Shown in pieces: positions 1-9,849 of a stretch of 64,000 bases of DNA. Both the position numbers and the translations under genes were made by a program. Position 1 is the stretch's first letter, and the number at the start of each line of letters is the position of its first letter. This DNA is from Oceaniglobus indicus (GTDB lineage Bacteria; Pseudomonadota; Alphaproteobacteria; Rhodobacterales; Rhodobacteraceae), in contig NZ_NMZM01000003.1 in assembly GCF_002751875.1 (NCBI RefSeq), positions 310,001-374,000 of the forward strand, given 5' to 3'. The notes beneath the pieces were generated by a model, which saw nothing but the letters and a program-made list of their open reading frames with translations, made no database searches and had not been told where the DNA came from.

Positions 1-500
1 CCACCAGCGCGGTGATCAGCGACACCACGTTCACGGCGCCCTTTGGCCTGCGGCCAGCGCCCCTCACCGTCTTGCGCTTTATGATAGCGCCGACGCGGCT
101 TCGCGCTTCCCGTCACGCGGGCGTGCAGGTTCGATCTGGAGACGCCCGCAGTTTCGGCCGCGATGTTCATCCAGCGCACGGCAGGGCATGCCTGCATGCC
201 CGAGAGGGAGGAACCGTCCTCGGGCCGCGACTGTAATTGCCACGTCAGTTTCTTGAGCGTGACTTGTCGAGTGCTTCCTCGAGGATCTCGACCTCCAACG
301 TCTTGCGCCCGAGCTGGCGCTCCAGTTCGCGAATGCGATCCTCCATCTGCCGGACGGCGCGATTGCTGGTGACGTCATCGTCTCCTGACACGGCCACGGC
401 TCCTTCTTCCAGCATCAGACGCCGTCAACGATACAGCAGGTTCGGCGCGACACCATTACGGCGCGCAACGACCGAGATGCTGGCAGTCTCGCTCAAGGTT
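1..500 (-). pseudogene. IS3-family transposase remnant (OrfA/OrfB), decayed and cut by the window edge
   Basis: Reading the minus strand from about 491, a conserved OrfA helix-turn-helix segment appears (ARRNGVAPNLLYR). It is interrupted by an in-frame TGA at 425-427, where the family has Trp. A coiled-coil-like stretch follows (RQMEDRIRELERQLGRK), and this frame ends at 245-247. A -1 shift near 255 opens the OrfB-like frame (KLTWQLQSRPEDG, then AETAGVSRSNLHARVTG). A second shift near 30-60 is needed to reach VSLITALV at the window edge. The -1 shift resembles the OrfA/OrfB frameshift of IS3 elements, but the stop and second shift mean it is dead. The OrfA start is missing. Confidence 0.75.
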
Positions 501-827
501 TAATTTGTTGGCATGCGGCGCGGGGGGGGGGGCTGCTGCTTCGGTGGGCGCGCTGCAGCGCAAGCGCCAAGCCCCGTTCACGTGCGCCGACAAAACGGAC
601 GTCTGTTGCGAGAGCCGCTTGGTGGATGTCGATGTTGGAACAGGGGCGCGGGAGGGCGCGGGCTCGATGTTTCAGGGCGGGATCGCCGCATTGAACACGG
701 CTATTGCCCCAAGGTGCAAACGCGTGCACGCGCGACCGACAAGGCAGTCAACTCCCCCATGCGAACCGAGGGGACGTGACTGGCCAGCGGATGGCCAGAT
801 CACAGGTTATCGCGTCTGCCTGCGGTG
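501..827. other. Gene-free stretch with an 11-G homopolymer
   Basis: No open frame here has a recognisable product or a ribosome binding site. The only distinct feature is a run of 11 G at 522-532, just outside the IS3 remnant. Short frames on both strands look like composition-driven noise. It may be further decayed insertion-sequence DNA, but I cannot identify any part of it. Confidence 0.5.
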
Positions 828-850
828 CGAAAAGCCGTCGGGCCCGACGG
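828..850 (-). terminator. Rho-independent terminator after rplQ
   Basis: A perfect 16-base palindrome (CCGTCGGGCCCGACGG, 835-850) lies 24 bases past the rplQ stop. On the minus strand it is followed by CTTTTCG. This would end the rplO-secY-adk-rpsM-rpsK-rpoA-rplQ unit. Confidence 0.6.
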
Positions 851-874
851 TCGTTCCGCCCGAAGGCGCCGGTA

Positions 875-1279
875 TCATTCCGCGTCTTCGCGGGCCCGGT
901 CGGCGGCGCCCTTGGCGTCCGGATCGCGATCGACAAGCTCGATGATCGCCATCGGCGCCATGTCGCCATAGCGGAAACCGGCCTTTAGGACCCGGCAATA
1001 TCCACCCTGACGCTCGGCATAGCGGGGTCCGAGGACGTCGAACAGCTTGGCGGCGTGCATGTCCTGCTTGAGCTGGGCGCGGGCCATGCGGCGGGCGTGG
1101 ATATCGCCCCGCTTGCCCAGGGTGATCAGCTTGTCGATGATCCGCTTCAGCTCTTTCGCCTTGGGCAGGGTCGTCTTGATCTGCTCGTGCTCGATCAGCG
1201 ATCCGGCCATGTTGGCGAACAGCGCCTTGCGGTGTTCGTGGGTGCGGTTCAGGCGGCGATAGCCCCGTGCGTGACGCAT
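875..1279 (-). CDS. rplQ: 50S ribosomal protein L17
   Basis: L17 is a large-subunit protein near the peptide exit tunnel. The 134-residue product starts with the family signature [19 protein letters not shown] and keeps the conserved [18 protein letters not shown] and GGYCRVLK segments. The acidic tail after about residue 120 varies in the family. It is the last gene of the alpha-operon block, 118 bases after rpoA, and a hairpin terminator follows its stop. Length and position are normal for alphaproteobacteria. Confidence 0.97.
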   Translation of the reverse strand: MRHARGYRRLNRTHEHRKALFANMAGSLIEHEQIKTTLPKAKELKRIIDKLITLGKRGDIHARRMARAQLKQDMHAAKLFDVLGPRYAERQGGYCRVLKAGFRYGDMAPMAIIELVDRDPDAKGAADRAREDAE

Positions 1280-1397
1280 TTTCGTGTCTCCTACTTGTGC
1301 TTTGTACGGCGGTCAGATGCGTGTCTGCCGCTCTGTTGGGGCGGAATTGCCCGGGGTCGTCGTCGGGGCAGGCAGACCCTGCCCCGCGTGGATCAAA

Positions 1398-2414
1398 TCA
1401 GAACTGGTCTTCGAACTTCTTCGCCAGATCCTCGATGTTTTCCGGCGGCCATTCCTCGACGTCCATGCCAAGGTGCAGACCCATACCCGACAGCACTTCC
1501 TTGATCTCGTTCAGGGACTTGCGGCCGAAGTTCGGCGTGCGCAGCATTTCGGCTTCGGTCTTCTGGATCAGGTCGCCGATATAGACGATGTTGTCGTTCT
1601 TGAGGCAGTTCGCCGAACGCACCGAAAGCTCCAGCTCGTCGACCTTCTTGAGCAGCAGCGGGTTGAATTCCAGACCATCGTCGTCGGAATCCGCGCGTGC
1701 GCTCTCGGGCTCGTCGAAGTTGACGAAGATCGACAGCTGGTCCTGAAGGATCCGCGCGGCATAGGCCACGGCATCATCCGGTGTGACCGAACCGTCGGTT
1801 TCCAGCTTCAGCGTCAGCTTGTCGTAGTCCAGCACCTGGCCTTCGCGGGTCGGCTGCACGTCATAGCTGACCTTCTTGACCGGCGAATAGATCGCGTCGA
1901 TCGGCATCAGGCCGATGGGCGCGTCTTCGGGGCGGTTCTTGTCGGCCGACACGTAACCCTTGCCGGTATTGACGGTCAGTTCCATGAACAGGTCGGCGCC
2001 GTCGTCGAGGTGACAGATCACGTGATCCTTGTTCAGCACCTCGATGCCGTTGGATTCGGAAATGTCGCCGGCGGTGACGATCTGCGGCCCCTTGGCCGAG
2101 ATCGAAACGCGCTTGGGCCCTTCTACTTCCATCTTGATCGCAACGCCCTTGAGGTTCAGAACGATGTCTGTAACATCCTCACGCACACCCGAGATCGACG
2201 AAAATTCGTGCAGCACGTTGTCGATCTGCACGCTCGTGATGGCCGCGCCCTGGAGCGAGCTCATCAGGATCCGGCGCAGCGCATTGCCCAGCGTCAGACC
2301 GAAACCGCGCTCGAGCGGTTCGGCGATCACGGTCGCCTGGCGCGCGCGGTCATTGCCCGGCTTCACCTCAAGCTGAGTCGGCTTGATCAGTTCAGCCCAA
2401 TTCTTGTGGATCAT
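1398..2414 (-). CDS. rpoA: DNA-directed RNA polymerase subunit alpha
   Basis: This is the assembly platform of RNA polymerase. It forms the dimer that binds beta and beta-prime, and its C-terminal domain contacts UP elements and activators. The 338-residue product has the N-terminal dimerisation domain (residues 1-230, with [13 protein letters not shown] near 36-48). After an acidic linker ([11 protein letters not shown]) comes the helix-hairpin-helix C-terminal domain with the [18 protein letters not shown] motif. It lies between rpsK and rplQ, the standard alpha-operon order. Confidence 0.98.
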   Translation of the reverse strand: MIHKNWAELIKPTQLEVKPGNDRARQATVIAEPLERGFGLTLGNALRRILMSSLQGAAITSVQIDNVLHEFSSISGVREDVTDIVLNLKGVAIKMEVEGPKRVSISAKGPQIVTAGDISESNGIEVLNKDHVICHLDDGADLFMELTVNTGKGYVSADKNRPEDAPIGLMPIDAIYSPVKKVSYDVQPTREGQVLDYDKLTLKLETDGSVTPDDAVAYAARILQDQLSIFVNFDEPESARADSDDDGLEFNPLLLKKVDELELSVRSANCLKNDNIVYIGDLIQKTEAEMLRTPNFGRKSLNEIKEVLSGMGLHLGMDVEEWPPENIEDLAKKFEDQF

Positions 2415-2529
2415 GCGTATCTCCTCAATTCAAGTCTGCCGCCCATGTCCCCGGCGGCAGACACCCGAGGTTGAAATGACAACGCACAGGCCACGGGAAT
2501 CCACGGCCTGCGCGATTGTTCGTGTCGGA

Positions 2530-2916
2530 TCAGACCCGGCGGCGTTTCGGCGGACGGCAGCCGTTGTGCGCCATCGGGGTCACATCGCGGATCGAGGTGA
2601 TGTTGAATCCGGCGGCGGCCAGCGCACGCAACGCGGATTCGCGACCCGAACCGGGGCCCTGCACTTCGACTTCCAGGGTGCGCACACCGTGTTCCTGGGC
2701 TTTCTTGCCCGCGTCCTCGGCGGCCATCTGGGCGGCGTAGGGCGTGGATTTCCGCGACCCCTTGAAGCCCATCGTGCCGGCGGACGACCACGAAATGGCG
2801 TTGCCCTGCACATCGGAAATCAGGATCTTGGTGTTGTTGAACGAGGAATTCACATGAGCAACGCCAGCGGCGATGTTCTTGGAGACCTTCCTTTTAACGC
2901 GACGATCACGTGCCAT
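2530..2916 (-). CDS. rpsK: 30S ribosomal protein S11
   Basis: S11 is a small-subunit platform protein near the E-site mRNA path. The 128-residue product starts [20 protein letters not shown]. It ends with the near-invariant [11 protein letters not shown] tail, and has [14 protein letters not shown] and [17 protein letters not shown] in between. It lies 15 bases after rpsM and 115 bases before rpoA. Length and sequence are typical. Confidence 0.98.
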   Translation of the reverse strand: MARDRRVKRKVSKNIAAGVAHVNSSFNNTKILISDVQGNAISWSSAGTMGFKGSRKSTPYAAQMAAEDAGKKAQEHGVRTLEVEVQGPGSGRESALRALAAAGFNITSIRDVTPMAHNGCRPPKRRRV

Positions 2917-2931
2917 TTGTCAGGTCCTCCC

Positions 2932-3300
2932 TTATTTCTTCTTGCCGGCGATGGCTTTTGCGGGGCCCTTGCGCGTGCGCGCATTGGTGTGGGTCCGCTG
3001 GCCACGTACGGGCAGGTTGCGACGATGACGCAGGCCGCGATAGCAACCCAGGTCCATCAGACGCTTGATGTTCATCTGCGTCTCGCGGCGCAGGTCGCCT
3101 TCGACGGTCAGGTTCGCATCGATGTATTCGCGAATCGACAGGACTTCGGCGTCGGACAGTTCGTTGACGCGGCGCGACGGATCGATGTTGACCGCGTCGC
3201 AGATGGTCCGCGCGGCCGAGGGGCCGATACCGGTGATATAGGTGAGGGCGATTGGAACCCGCTTTGCAGTCGGGATATTGACGCCGGCAATACGTGCCAA
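2932..3300 (-). CDS. rpsM: 30S ribosomal protein S13 (TTG start)
   Basis: S13 is a small-subunit head protein that contacts the P-site tRNA and forms bridges to the 50S. The frame is open up to 3378, but homology begins at residue ARIAGVNIP. The codon just before it is TTG at 3298-3300, preceded by AAAGGAAG at good spacing. With that start the protein is 122 residues, the family norm. It has [18 protein letters not shown] and ends in the basic [15 protein letters not shown] tail. An ATG start upstream would add 26 non-homologous residues. Confidence 0.93.
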   Translation of the reverse strand: MARIAGVNIPTAKRVPIALTYITGIGPSAARTICDAVNIDPSRRVNELSDAEVLSIREYIDANLTVEGDLRRETQMNIKRLMDLGCYRGLRHRRNLPVRGQRTHTNARTRKGPAKAIAGKKK

Positions 3301-3492
3301 GTTATGCTTCCTTTTCGTTGCGGTTCCGTAGTGCCGGAACCTTTTTTCACAACGCAAGCCCGAGGCGACGGTGGCCACGGGCTTTTGCCTGAATTTCGTT
3401 CGATGCGGCCGGGTGCGACCCGGATCAGCGATTCCCCGGTCGGGGATGGCGTGACTTATGAAACTTCGCGCCGGGGGTCAAGGGCCGCCGGC

Positions 3493-4137
3493 TTATTTGG
3501 CCAGGGCCCGGCCGATCGCCGCCGCCACTTCATCGATTTCGCCCAATCCGTTGACGGTGCGAAGATCGCCCTTGGCGTAGTAATACCCCAGAAGCGGCGA
3601 GGTCTTCTTGTAGTATTCCATCAGCCGCTGCTTCAGCGCATCTTCGTTGTCATCGGCGCGGCGGTTGAATTCGGTGTGACCGCAGACCGCGCATTTGCCG
3701 TCGGCGGGCTGCGGCTTGGTGATGTCGTTGTAGACCTCGCCGCAGTTCGCGCAGGTGGAGCGCGCCGTGATCCGCTGAACAAGCGCCTCGTCGTCGACCT
3801 GCATCTCGATCACGGCGTCCAGCGTGGTGTTGTGGCGTTTCAGCAGATCGCCCAGCGCATCCGCCTGGGCCAGGGTGCGCGGAAAGCCGTCGAAGATGAA
3901 ACCGCCGTGGGTGTCGCCCTCAAGCTTTTCCTCGATCAGGCCGATCACGATGTCGTCGGTGACCAGTTCGCCGCGGTCCATCACTTCGGCGACGCGCTTG
4001 CCCATTTCGGTGCCGCTGGTGCGTGCCTCGCGCAGCATGTCACCGGTCGACAGCTGGATCATGTCGCGTTCTTCGACCAGCCGGCGCGCCTGGGTTCCCT
4101 TACCCGCCCCCGGTGGTCCGAGCAGAATGATGTTCAT
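3493..4137 (-). CDS. adk: Adenylate kinase, zinc-lid form
   Basis: It catalyses ATP + AMP to 2 ADP in the cytosol. The 214-residue protein has the P-loop GPPGAGKGT (residues 7-15), the AMP-binding TGDMLR and DGFPRT segments, and a long LID domain. The LID has four cysteines at about 129, 132, 149 and 152 (C-x2-C...C-x2-C), which predicts a structural zinc instead of the hydrogen-bond network of E. coli Adk. Its ATG overlaps the secY stop by four bases, so translation is probably coupled. Position between secY and rpsM is usual. Confidence 0.98.
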   Translation of the reverse strand: MNIILLGPPGAGKGTQARRLVEERDMIQLSTGDMLREARTSGTEMGKRVAEVMDRGELVTDDIVIGLIEEKLEGDTHGGFIFDGFPRTLAQADALGDLLKRHNTTLDAVIEMQVDDEALVQRITARSTCANCGEVYNDITKPQPADGKCAVCGHTEFNRRADDNEDALKQRLMEYYKKTSPLLGYYYAKGDLRTVNGLGEIDEVAAAIGRALAK

Positions 4138-5489
4138 CTTCTCGCCGTTCCTTTCTTGCCGCGCCGCTTGCCGCGCAACTGCGATTTCTCGATCAGCCCC
4201 TCGTACTGGTGGGCCAGCAAATGCGATTGCACCTGTTGTATCGTGTCCATCGTGACGCTGACAACGATCAGGACCGACGTTCCCCCGAAGTAGAAGGGGA
4301 TCGCGAACTGGGCGCGAAGAACCTCGGGCAACAGGCAGACGGCCGCCAGGTATCCCGAACCGAGAACCAGAAGCCGGCTCACGACATAGTCGAGATACTC
4401 CTGGGTCTTCTTGCCGGGACGGATGCCGGGAATGAAGCCGTTCTGATTGCGCAGGTTGTCGGCAACGTCATCTGTCTTGAACGCCACGTTCGCCGTGTAG
4501 AAATAGGTGAAGAACACGATCATCACCGTGAAGAACAGGAAATACAGCGGCTGTCCGGGGCCGAAATAGGCCAGCAGCGTGGACATGACCGGGCCGGTCG
4601 ATTGCGTGTTGAACGCGGCCAGGGTGGTCGGCAACAGCAGCAGGGACGACGCGAAGATGGCCGGGATGACGCCCGCCGGGTTCACCTTGACCGGCAGATG
4701 CGACGATCCGCCGTCATAGACCTTCATGCCGACCTGGCGGCGCGGATACTGGATGTGGATCTTGCGCAGCGCGCGCTCCATGAACACCACGAAACCGATG
4801 ACGACGATCACCATCAGGATCACACCGATGATCACCGCGGGGCTGATGGCGCCCGAACGGCCCGATGCGAAGAACTGTGCTAGGGCGGCCGGAACCTCGG
4901 CGATGATGCCTACGAAGATGATCAGCGAAATGCCGTTGCCGATGCCGCGCTGGGTGATCTGTTCGCCCAGCCACATCAGGAACATCGTGCCGCCGACCAG
5001 GGTGATGACGCAGGCCGCCTGGAAATACAGCCCCGGATCGGTGACAAGCCCGCCCGCCTCAAGCGACTTGGCAAGACCGAACGCCTGGAAGGTGGCCAGC
5101 AGGACCGTGCCGTAACGGGTATACTGGTTGATCTTCTTGCGGCCCTGTTCGCCCTCTTTCTTCAGCTGTTCCAGCTGCGGCACCATGGCCGTCATGAGCT
5201 GGACGATGATCGAGGCCGAGATATAGGGCATGATGCCCAGCGCGAAGATCCCCATGCGCGAGATTGCACCGCCGGTGAACATGTTCAGGATGCCACCGAT
5301 ACCGGTCGCCGCCTGGTCCATGAACTGGCGCAACTCGGCGCCATCGATCCCCGGCACCGGGATGTAGGTGCCAAGACGATAGACACAGAGAAGCCCGAGG
5401 GTGAAGAGGATTCGCGTCCGAAGCTCGGTCGCCTTGCCGAAGGCGCCCCAACTCATGTTCGCGGCCATCTGTTCGGCGGCTGATGCCAT
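4134..5489 (-). CDS. secY: Preprotein translocase subunit SecY
   Basis: SecY is the channel of the Sec translocon and works with SecE (also in this window) and SecG. The 451-residue product carries ten hydrophobic segments. It has the conserved YIPVPGIDG region after TM1, the plug region with [18 protein letters not shown], and cytoplasmic loops with [13 protein letters not shown] and FIPGIRPG. I place the start at ATG 5489 (MASAAEQMA), preceded by AAAGGA. The frame is open for 19 more codons upstream, but these are not conserved. It overlaps adk by ATGA. Confidence 0.97.
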   Translation of the reverse strand: MASAAEQMAANMSWGAFGKATELRTRILFTLGLLCVYRLGTYIPVPGIDGAELRQFMDQAATGIGGILNMFTGGAISRMGIFALGIMPYISASIIVQLMTAMVPQLEQLKKEGEQGRKKINQYTRYGTVLLATFQAFGLAKSLEAGGLVTDPGLYFQAACVITLVGGTMFLMWLGEQITQRGIGNGISLIIFVGIIAEVPAALAQFFASGRSGAISPAVIIGVILMVIVVIGFVVFMERALRKIHIQYPRRQVGMKVYDGGSSHLPVKVNPAGVIPAIFASSLLLLPTTLAAFNTQSTGPVMSTLLAYFGPGQPLYFLFFTVMIVFFTYFYTANVAFKTDDVADNLRNQNGFIPGIRPGKKTQEYLDYVVSRLLVLGSGYLAAVCLLPEVLRAQFAIPFYFGGTSVLIVVSVTMDTIQQVQSHLLAHQYEGLIEKSQLRGKRRGKKGTARR

Positions 5490-5749
5490 TACGTCGGTCC
5501 TTTTACTGTTCTGCGCGGCGGCCCGGTGCGGCGGCGCGCGGGGCACCTGCCGACGGGTCGCGGAAACACGGACGGGAGGACAGAAAGCACGGGTATGTCA
5601 GCGCACCGAACGCGCGACGTCCGAACCTGAGGCCACCTGTCATCACACCGCCCCTCCCGGGACGAAAGACGCCGCGCGATCCGGTGTCGGACCCGCGGCG
5701 CCACTTACCTTGCAAAGATGTAAGCGGCACGATCACCGCTCACAACCTT

Positions 5750-6226
5750 TTATTCGGCGGCCGCCGCTTTGGGCGCGGCGACGGTCAGGGTGCCGCCGGC
5801 TTTTTCCACCGCTTCGATCGCGGACTTCGACGCGCCGGTGACGCTCAGCTTGATCGCGGTCGTGATCTCGCCCTTCGACAGCACGCGGATGCCGTCGCGC
5901 TTGCGACGGATCAGGCCGCAATCGACCAGCTCGGTCTCGGTGATCTCGGATCCCAGCTTGCCGGCGTCGATGAATTTCTGGATCAGGCCCAGGTTCACGA
6001 CGGCGTAATGCTTGGGGTTGCGGGCGTTGAAGCCACGCTTGGGAAGGCGCTGATACAGCGGCATCTGGCCGCCCTCATAGCCCTTGATCGCAACGCCCGA
6101 GCGCGACTTCTGGCCCTTGATGCCGCGTCCGCCCATCTTGCCCTTGCCCGAACCCGGACCGCGGCCGATGCGCATGCGCTTCTTGGTGGCGCCCGGATTG
6201 TCGTGCAGTTCGTTCAGTTTTACCAT
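5750..6226 (-). CDS. rplO: 50S ribosomal protein L15
   Basis: L15 is a late-assembling large-subunit protein. The 158-residue product starts [16 protein letters not shown] after a CAGGAG site. It has the basic [19 protein letters not shown] segment and a C-terminal domain ending in an Ala-rich tail. In the usual spc operon rplO follows rpmD directly. Here rpmD is 10 kb away, and rplO is the first gene of its transcription unit. It has its own upstream promoter candidate, and secY follows after 260 bases. Confidence 0.97.
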   Translation of the reverse strand: MVKLNELHDNPGATKKRMRIGRGPGSGKGKMGGRGIKGQKSRSGVAIKGYEGGQMPLYQRLPKRGFNARNPKHYAVVNLGLIQKFIDAGKLGSEITETELVDCGLIRRKRDGIRVLSKGEITTAIKLSVTGASKSAIEAVEKAGGTLTVAAPKAAAAE

Positions 6227-6321
6227 GTCGCTTGCTCCTGATTGCCGGACGCGTGCCCCCAGCGACGGGAGCGGCACGGCCACGGCGTGTATGAATCGAT
6301 GGCGCATGACGCCACCGGGGG

Positions 6322-6350
6322 CGTATAGGCCAGCCGGAATGACGGTTCAA
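6322..6350 (-). promoter_or_regulatory. Sigma70-type promoter for rplO-secY-adk-rpsM-rpsK-rpoA-rplQ
   Basis: On the minus strand TTGAAC (6345-6350) is separated by 17 bases from TATACG (6322-6327), about 95 bases upstream of the rplO start. The spacing is ideal and both hexamers are near consensus. The unit needs its own promoter because a terminator follows rpmD and a 10-kb island intervenes. Confidence 0.65.
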
Positions 6351-6529
6351 GACCCCAAACGGCCCCGTCCCGCCCAACCCCCGCGATCCGGCGGCCCACG
6401 CACGCACCAATTTCCAAAACGACAGGCCAAGGTGACGTCACCTGACCTGATTCTGCGCGCTCGGCCGGATACGGCAGGACCGATGTCAGCGCCCGCGCGG
6501 TCCGACCGACGGACAGGACCGCGGCGACC

Positions 6530-6558
6530 TTGCCCGACTCCCTCGGCATGGGTCATAC
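6530..6558 (+). promoter_or_regulatory. Candidate promoter for the mutarotase/isochorismatase/GH63 operon
   Basis: TTGCCC (6530-6535), a 17-base spacer and TCATAC (6553-6558) lie 70 bases upstream of the first plus-strand gene. This is weaker than the divergent rplO promoter. No operator for the island's GntR regulator can be recognised here by eye. Confidence 0.35.
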
Positions 6559-6627
6559 ATCGGACAGAACGATGAACGGTCCGGCATGGCATGCGTGGGC
6601 CCACCGGCGGATGAAAGAGGGAACGAC

Positions 6628-6957
6628 ATGGTCAGGATGGGAGCGGTGATCGGAATTCACCCCGACAAGATCGACGAATACAAGCGGCTCCATGCCGATG
6701 CCTGGCCCGCCGTCCTGCAGAAGATCACCGACTGCAACATCCGCAATTACGTGATCTACCTGCGCCAACCCGAGAACCTGTTGTTCGCGCATTTCGAATA
6801 CCACGGCGACGATTGGGCGGCGGATGCGGCGCGCATGGCCGAGGATCCCGTCACGCAGGACTGGTGGGCGGTCTGCGGCCCCTGCCAGCGCAAGTTCGAT
6901 TCCGTCGCGAAAGGCGAATGGTGGGCGCCGATGGAGGAGGTCTTCTTCCATCCATGA
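6628..6957 (+). CDS. L-rhamnose mutarotase family protein
   Basis: The RhaM family (COG3254) interconverts alpha and beta anomers of L-rhamnose or related deoxy sugars. The 109-residue product matches the family length and pattern. It has KIDEYKRLHADAWPAVL near residues 15-31, then RNYVIYL, a FAHFEYHGDDW strand, and a C-terminal WWAPMEEVFF. The start at ATG 6628 follows AGAGGGA; an upstream in-frame ATG at 6586 lacks conservation. It is the first gene of a three-gene plus-strand operon with an isochorismatase-family protein and a GH63-like glycosidase. No rhamnose isomerase or kinase is nearby, so the sugar is uncertain. Confidence 0.8.
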   Translation: MVRMGAVIGIHPDKIDEYKRLHADAWPAVLQKITDCNIRNYVIYLRQPENLLFAHFEYHGDDWAADAARMAEDPVTQDWWAVCGPCQRKFDSVAKGEWWAPMEEVFFHP

Positions 6958-6988
6958 CCATCCACACCCCCGACTCGAGGACCGCACC

Positions 6989-7606
6989 ATGACCCTGACC
7001 GCCGACACCCTGCCCTTTGGACGGGTCAGCGACGCCCTGCATGTCGTGATCGACGTTCAGAACCTGTTCTTTCAACCGACGGCCTGGCAGGTCACGTCGA
7101 TTCCCGCGATCCTGCCGCCGATCCTGTCGCTGTTGACCCACGCACCCGACACCGCCGCCTTCGCACGTTTCATCCCGCCCGCGTCCGCCGCGACGGCCCC
7201 GGGCATGTGGCGCGGATATTATCGCCACTGGGACAGCGTGACGCGCGACCGCCTGGACCCCGGCCAGTTGGACGTCCTGCCCGACCTGACCGATGTGGCA
7301 CCGGCGGCACCGATGCTGGACAAGCCCGGCTATTCGGTCTTCTCGTGCCCGGCGTTCCGCCCGCTCTTGCGCCAGCGCGGCATCACGACGCTGATCCTGT
7401 CGGGGGTCGAAACCGATGTCTGCGTGCTGTCCACGGTGATGGAGGCGGTCGACATCGGCCTGCGCGTGATCATCGCCGCCGATGCGGTGACCGGCGGATC
7501 GCCCGAAGGCCACGATGCCGCCCTGTCAATCCTGCGCACGCGGTTCGACCAACAGGTCGAAATCGCGTCCGCCTCGGCCATCATCAGTGCATGGTCTGCT
7601 GCGTGA
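6989..7606 (+). CDS. Isochorismatase-family cysteine hydrolase
   Basis: Members hydrolyse amides or related bonds (nicotinamidase, carbamoylsarcosine, biuret and isochorismate hydrolases). The 205-residue protein shows the family triad: Asp in VVIDVQN (about residue 22), Lys in MLDKPGYS (about 113) and the nucleophile Cys in GVETDVCVLST (about 143). GAGG precedes the ATG at 6989. It lies 31 bases after the mutarotase gene and overlaps the start of the glycosidase gene, so it is part of the same operon. I cannot infer the substrate from sequence alone. Confidence 0.85.
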   Translation: MTLTADTLPFGRVSDALHVVIDVQNLFFQPTAWQVTSIPAILPPILSLLTHAPDTAAFARFIPPASAATAPGMWRGYYRHWDSVTRDRLDPGQLDVLPDLTDVAPAAPMLDKPGYSVFSCPAFRPLLRQRGITTLILSGVETDVCVLSTVMEAVDIGLRVIIAADAVTGGSPEGHDAALSILRTRFDQQVEIASASAIISAWSAA

Positions 7607-9849
7607 TTCCCCTGCCCGATCACCCCGGATCGCCGGCCGACCGATCCGGCGGCATCGCGGCGCACCGTGCCTTTGGCACATGGTCGCCCGATCATCCCGC
7701 CGCCATGGTGTTCCTGCCGCTGGGCCTGTCGGTGACACCTGTGGCCTTTGCCGCAAGCACGGGCAAAAGCACCGCTTTCCCCGCCGGCCCCGATCTGCGG
7801 CTCGGGTCGCGCAGCGTTGAGGCCGCCCGGATCGAGGCCGGTATGACCCACGCCGGAACGGTTCTGGATTGGCAATGGGACAAGCCCGATCCGTTTACGG
7901 CCCAGGGCCGCTGGACGACCCGCGCCCATGGCGAATGGGGCCTGCGGTTCTGGGTCTGCCTGGCACTGGGGGCGCCCGCCGGGTGTCAATGGCGCTGGGA
8001 CACCACGGCAGGCGCCGCGATGATCCGCATCGGTCACCGCTGGGGCGTCGTCGCACCCGACCCCGCGCCGCTGATGGTGACAGGGCACGCGGATCTGGAC
8101 GGTCTGACCGATGAGCTTGAGGCCCGCGGCTATTTCTTCCTCGAAAGTCGCAAGCACGCGGCCCCCCTTCTGGCGTTGCGGTTCAACCTGGAAGAGGCCG
8201 CATCGGCGCGGTTCGGCTTCGCCGTCGGCGACGACCTGGACGAAACGCTGGCGCGCGCGCGCCAACCCGACCGGCCCGCTACCCTGCCGGGCCAGACCGG
8301 CGCGGGGGCCGGTGCGCTGGACGCGGTGCGCGACGTGATCGGCTGGAACACCCTGTTCGATCCGGTGAACCGACGCCCCTATACCGGCCTTTCGCGCAAC
8401 TGGACCACGGCCAAGTTCGGCGGCTTCGGCGTCTGGCTGAACGACGTGCTGTTCAATGCGCTGCTGGCGTCGACGCTGGAACCCGAGGTGGCGCGCGACA
8501 ACCTGCTGGCCGTGATCGCCGGGGCGACGCCACAGGGCAACCTGCCCTGCCTGCTGACCGGCAACGACGCCTGGATCGACAGGTCGCAACCGCCCATCGC
8601 AGCGTTCGTGCTGGCGATGCACGTCGCGCGCTGGCCCGATCCGGCGCTGGTCGCGCGGGTGCTGCCGGTGCTGCTGCGCGGCTGGGACTGGTGGTGGCGG
8701 ATGCGTGACCCCGACGGCACGGGGATGGTGCGCTATGGCACGTCCGACATCGGCAACGGGCTTTATCGCGGCACCAAGCTGGGCGCCAAGGACGAAAGCG
8801 CGATGGACAATTCGCCGGTGCACGATCAGGCGACACTGGATCCCGCGACCGGTCTGCTGGATTCCTATGACGTTGGTTTGAACGCCCTGCTGGCGCTCGA
8901 GGGCGAGATGCTGGGCGATCTGCTGGCCGCGCAGGGACGGATGGAACAGGCGTCAGCGGTGCGCGCGAAGGCCGATGCGCTGAAGGACGCGATCCGCACG
9001 CGGCTGTGGGATCCGGCGCGCCGGGTGTTCGCCAACCGCCTGCTGGACGGTCGGTTCGTGGACAGTCTTGCACCAACGTCGTTTTATCCGATGATCGCGG
9101 GCATACCCACACCCGAACAGATCGACGGGCTGATGGTGCACCTGCATGATCCCGCGGGCTTTGGCGGCCCCGCGCGCCTGCCTTCGGTGCGGCGCGACGA
9201 CCCGGCGTTCGGCGACCAGGTCTATTGGCGGGGTCGGGTGTGGCCACCGATGAACTGGTTCACCTGGGCGGGCCTGCGTCGCATGGACCGCGCGACCGAA
9301 GCGGCGGCGCTGGCGAGCGAGAGCCACGCGCTGTTTTATGGCCCATGGGAGGCGAACCGCCATGCGGCCGAGAATTTCGCCCCCGGCCCCGAGTATCCGG
9401 CGATCCAGCCCGACACCGACACCTTCTATTCGTGGTCGGCACTGATGCCCGCCATGGCGGTGGCCGAGGTCGCGGACGTGACGCCGTGGGAAGGATTCAG
9501 CCTGAGCAACGGCAATGACGTGACCCTCGGCCCCGTCGCCACCCCCTGCGGCATGTGCACGGTGGATGTGGCGGGCGGTGTCCTGCGTCTGCTGCGTGAG
9601 GGTTCCACGCTGCTGGAAACCGATATTCGCGGCCGGTTCACCCATGTCCGGATCGACCGCGACCGGTTGCACCTGACCCTGCCCCGCGATGCGGCGGCCG
9701 GATATATCCGCGTGGACCGGCGCAAAACGGCAATGGCGCAGCAGGGCGATGGGCCGCTCAAGACAGCGACTGATGGCGCCATCCTGATCCTGCACACCGC
9801 CGACGTGACCGACGACGCGACCCGCCGGATCGACGTGGTGTTCGCCTAG
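7591..9849 (+). CDS. GH63-like (alpha/alpha)6-barrel glycoside hydrolase
   Basis: This approximately 752-residue protein resembles the GH63/YgjK/mannosylglycerate-hydrolase type, inverting exo-glycosidases. The best evidence is the acid-motif region KDESAMDNSPVHD (Asp near residue 406). In family members ESGMDNSP carries the general acid. YWRGRVWPPMNWFTWAGL near 546 and a Glu-rich segment ENFAPGPEYP near 595 are consistent with the base region. No signal peptide is visible, so it probably acts in the cytosol on imported substrate. The start is uncertain: ATG 7591, or GTG 7603 which overlaps the previous stop as GTGA. Neither has a clear Shine-Dalgarno. It converges with the ABC ATPase gene, and the stops overlap. 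Confidence 0.75.
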   Translation: MVCCVIPLPDHPGSPADRSGGIAAHRAFGTWSPDHPAAMVFLPLGLSVTPVAFAASTGKSTAFPAGPDLRLGSRSVEAARIEAGMTHAGTVLDWQWDKPDPFTAQGRWTTRAHGEWGLRFWVCLALGAPAGCQWRWDTTAGAAMIRIGHRWGVVAPDPAPLMVTGHADLDGLTDELEARGYFFLESRKHAAPLLALRFNLEEAASARFGFAVGDDLDETLARARQPDRPATLPGQTGAGAGALDAVRDVIGWNTLFDPVNRRPYTGLSRNWTTAKFGGFGVWLNDVLFNALLASTLEPEVARDNLLAVIAGATPQGNLPCLLTGNDAWIDRSQPPIAAFVLAMHVARWPDPALVARVLPVLLRGWDWWWRMRDPDGTGMVRYGTSDIGNGLYRGTKLGAKDESAMDNSPVHDQATLDPATGLLDSYDVGLNALLALEGEMLGDLLAAQGRMEQASAVRAKADALKDAIRTRLWDPARRVFANRLLDGRFVDSLAPTSFYPMIAGIPTPEQIDGLMVHLHDPAGFGGPARLPSVRRDDPAFGDQVYWRGRVWPPMNWFTWAGLRRMDRATEAAALASESHALFYGPWEANRHAAENFAPGPEYPAIQPDTDTFYSWSALMPAMAVAEVADVTPWEGFSLSNGNDVTLGPVATPCGMCTVDVAGGVLRLLREGSTLLETDIRGRFTHVRIDRDRLHLTLPRDAAAGYIRVDRRKTAMAQQGDGPLKTATDGAILILHTADVTDDATRRIDVVFA

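Noticed and set aside
505-945. Open frames of 146 and 88 codons in the gap after rplQ
   Set aside because: No ribosome site, no homology I recognise, and they run into the antisense of rplQ.
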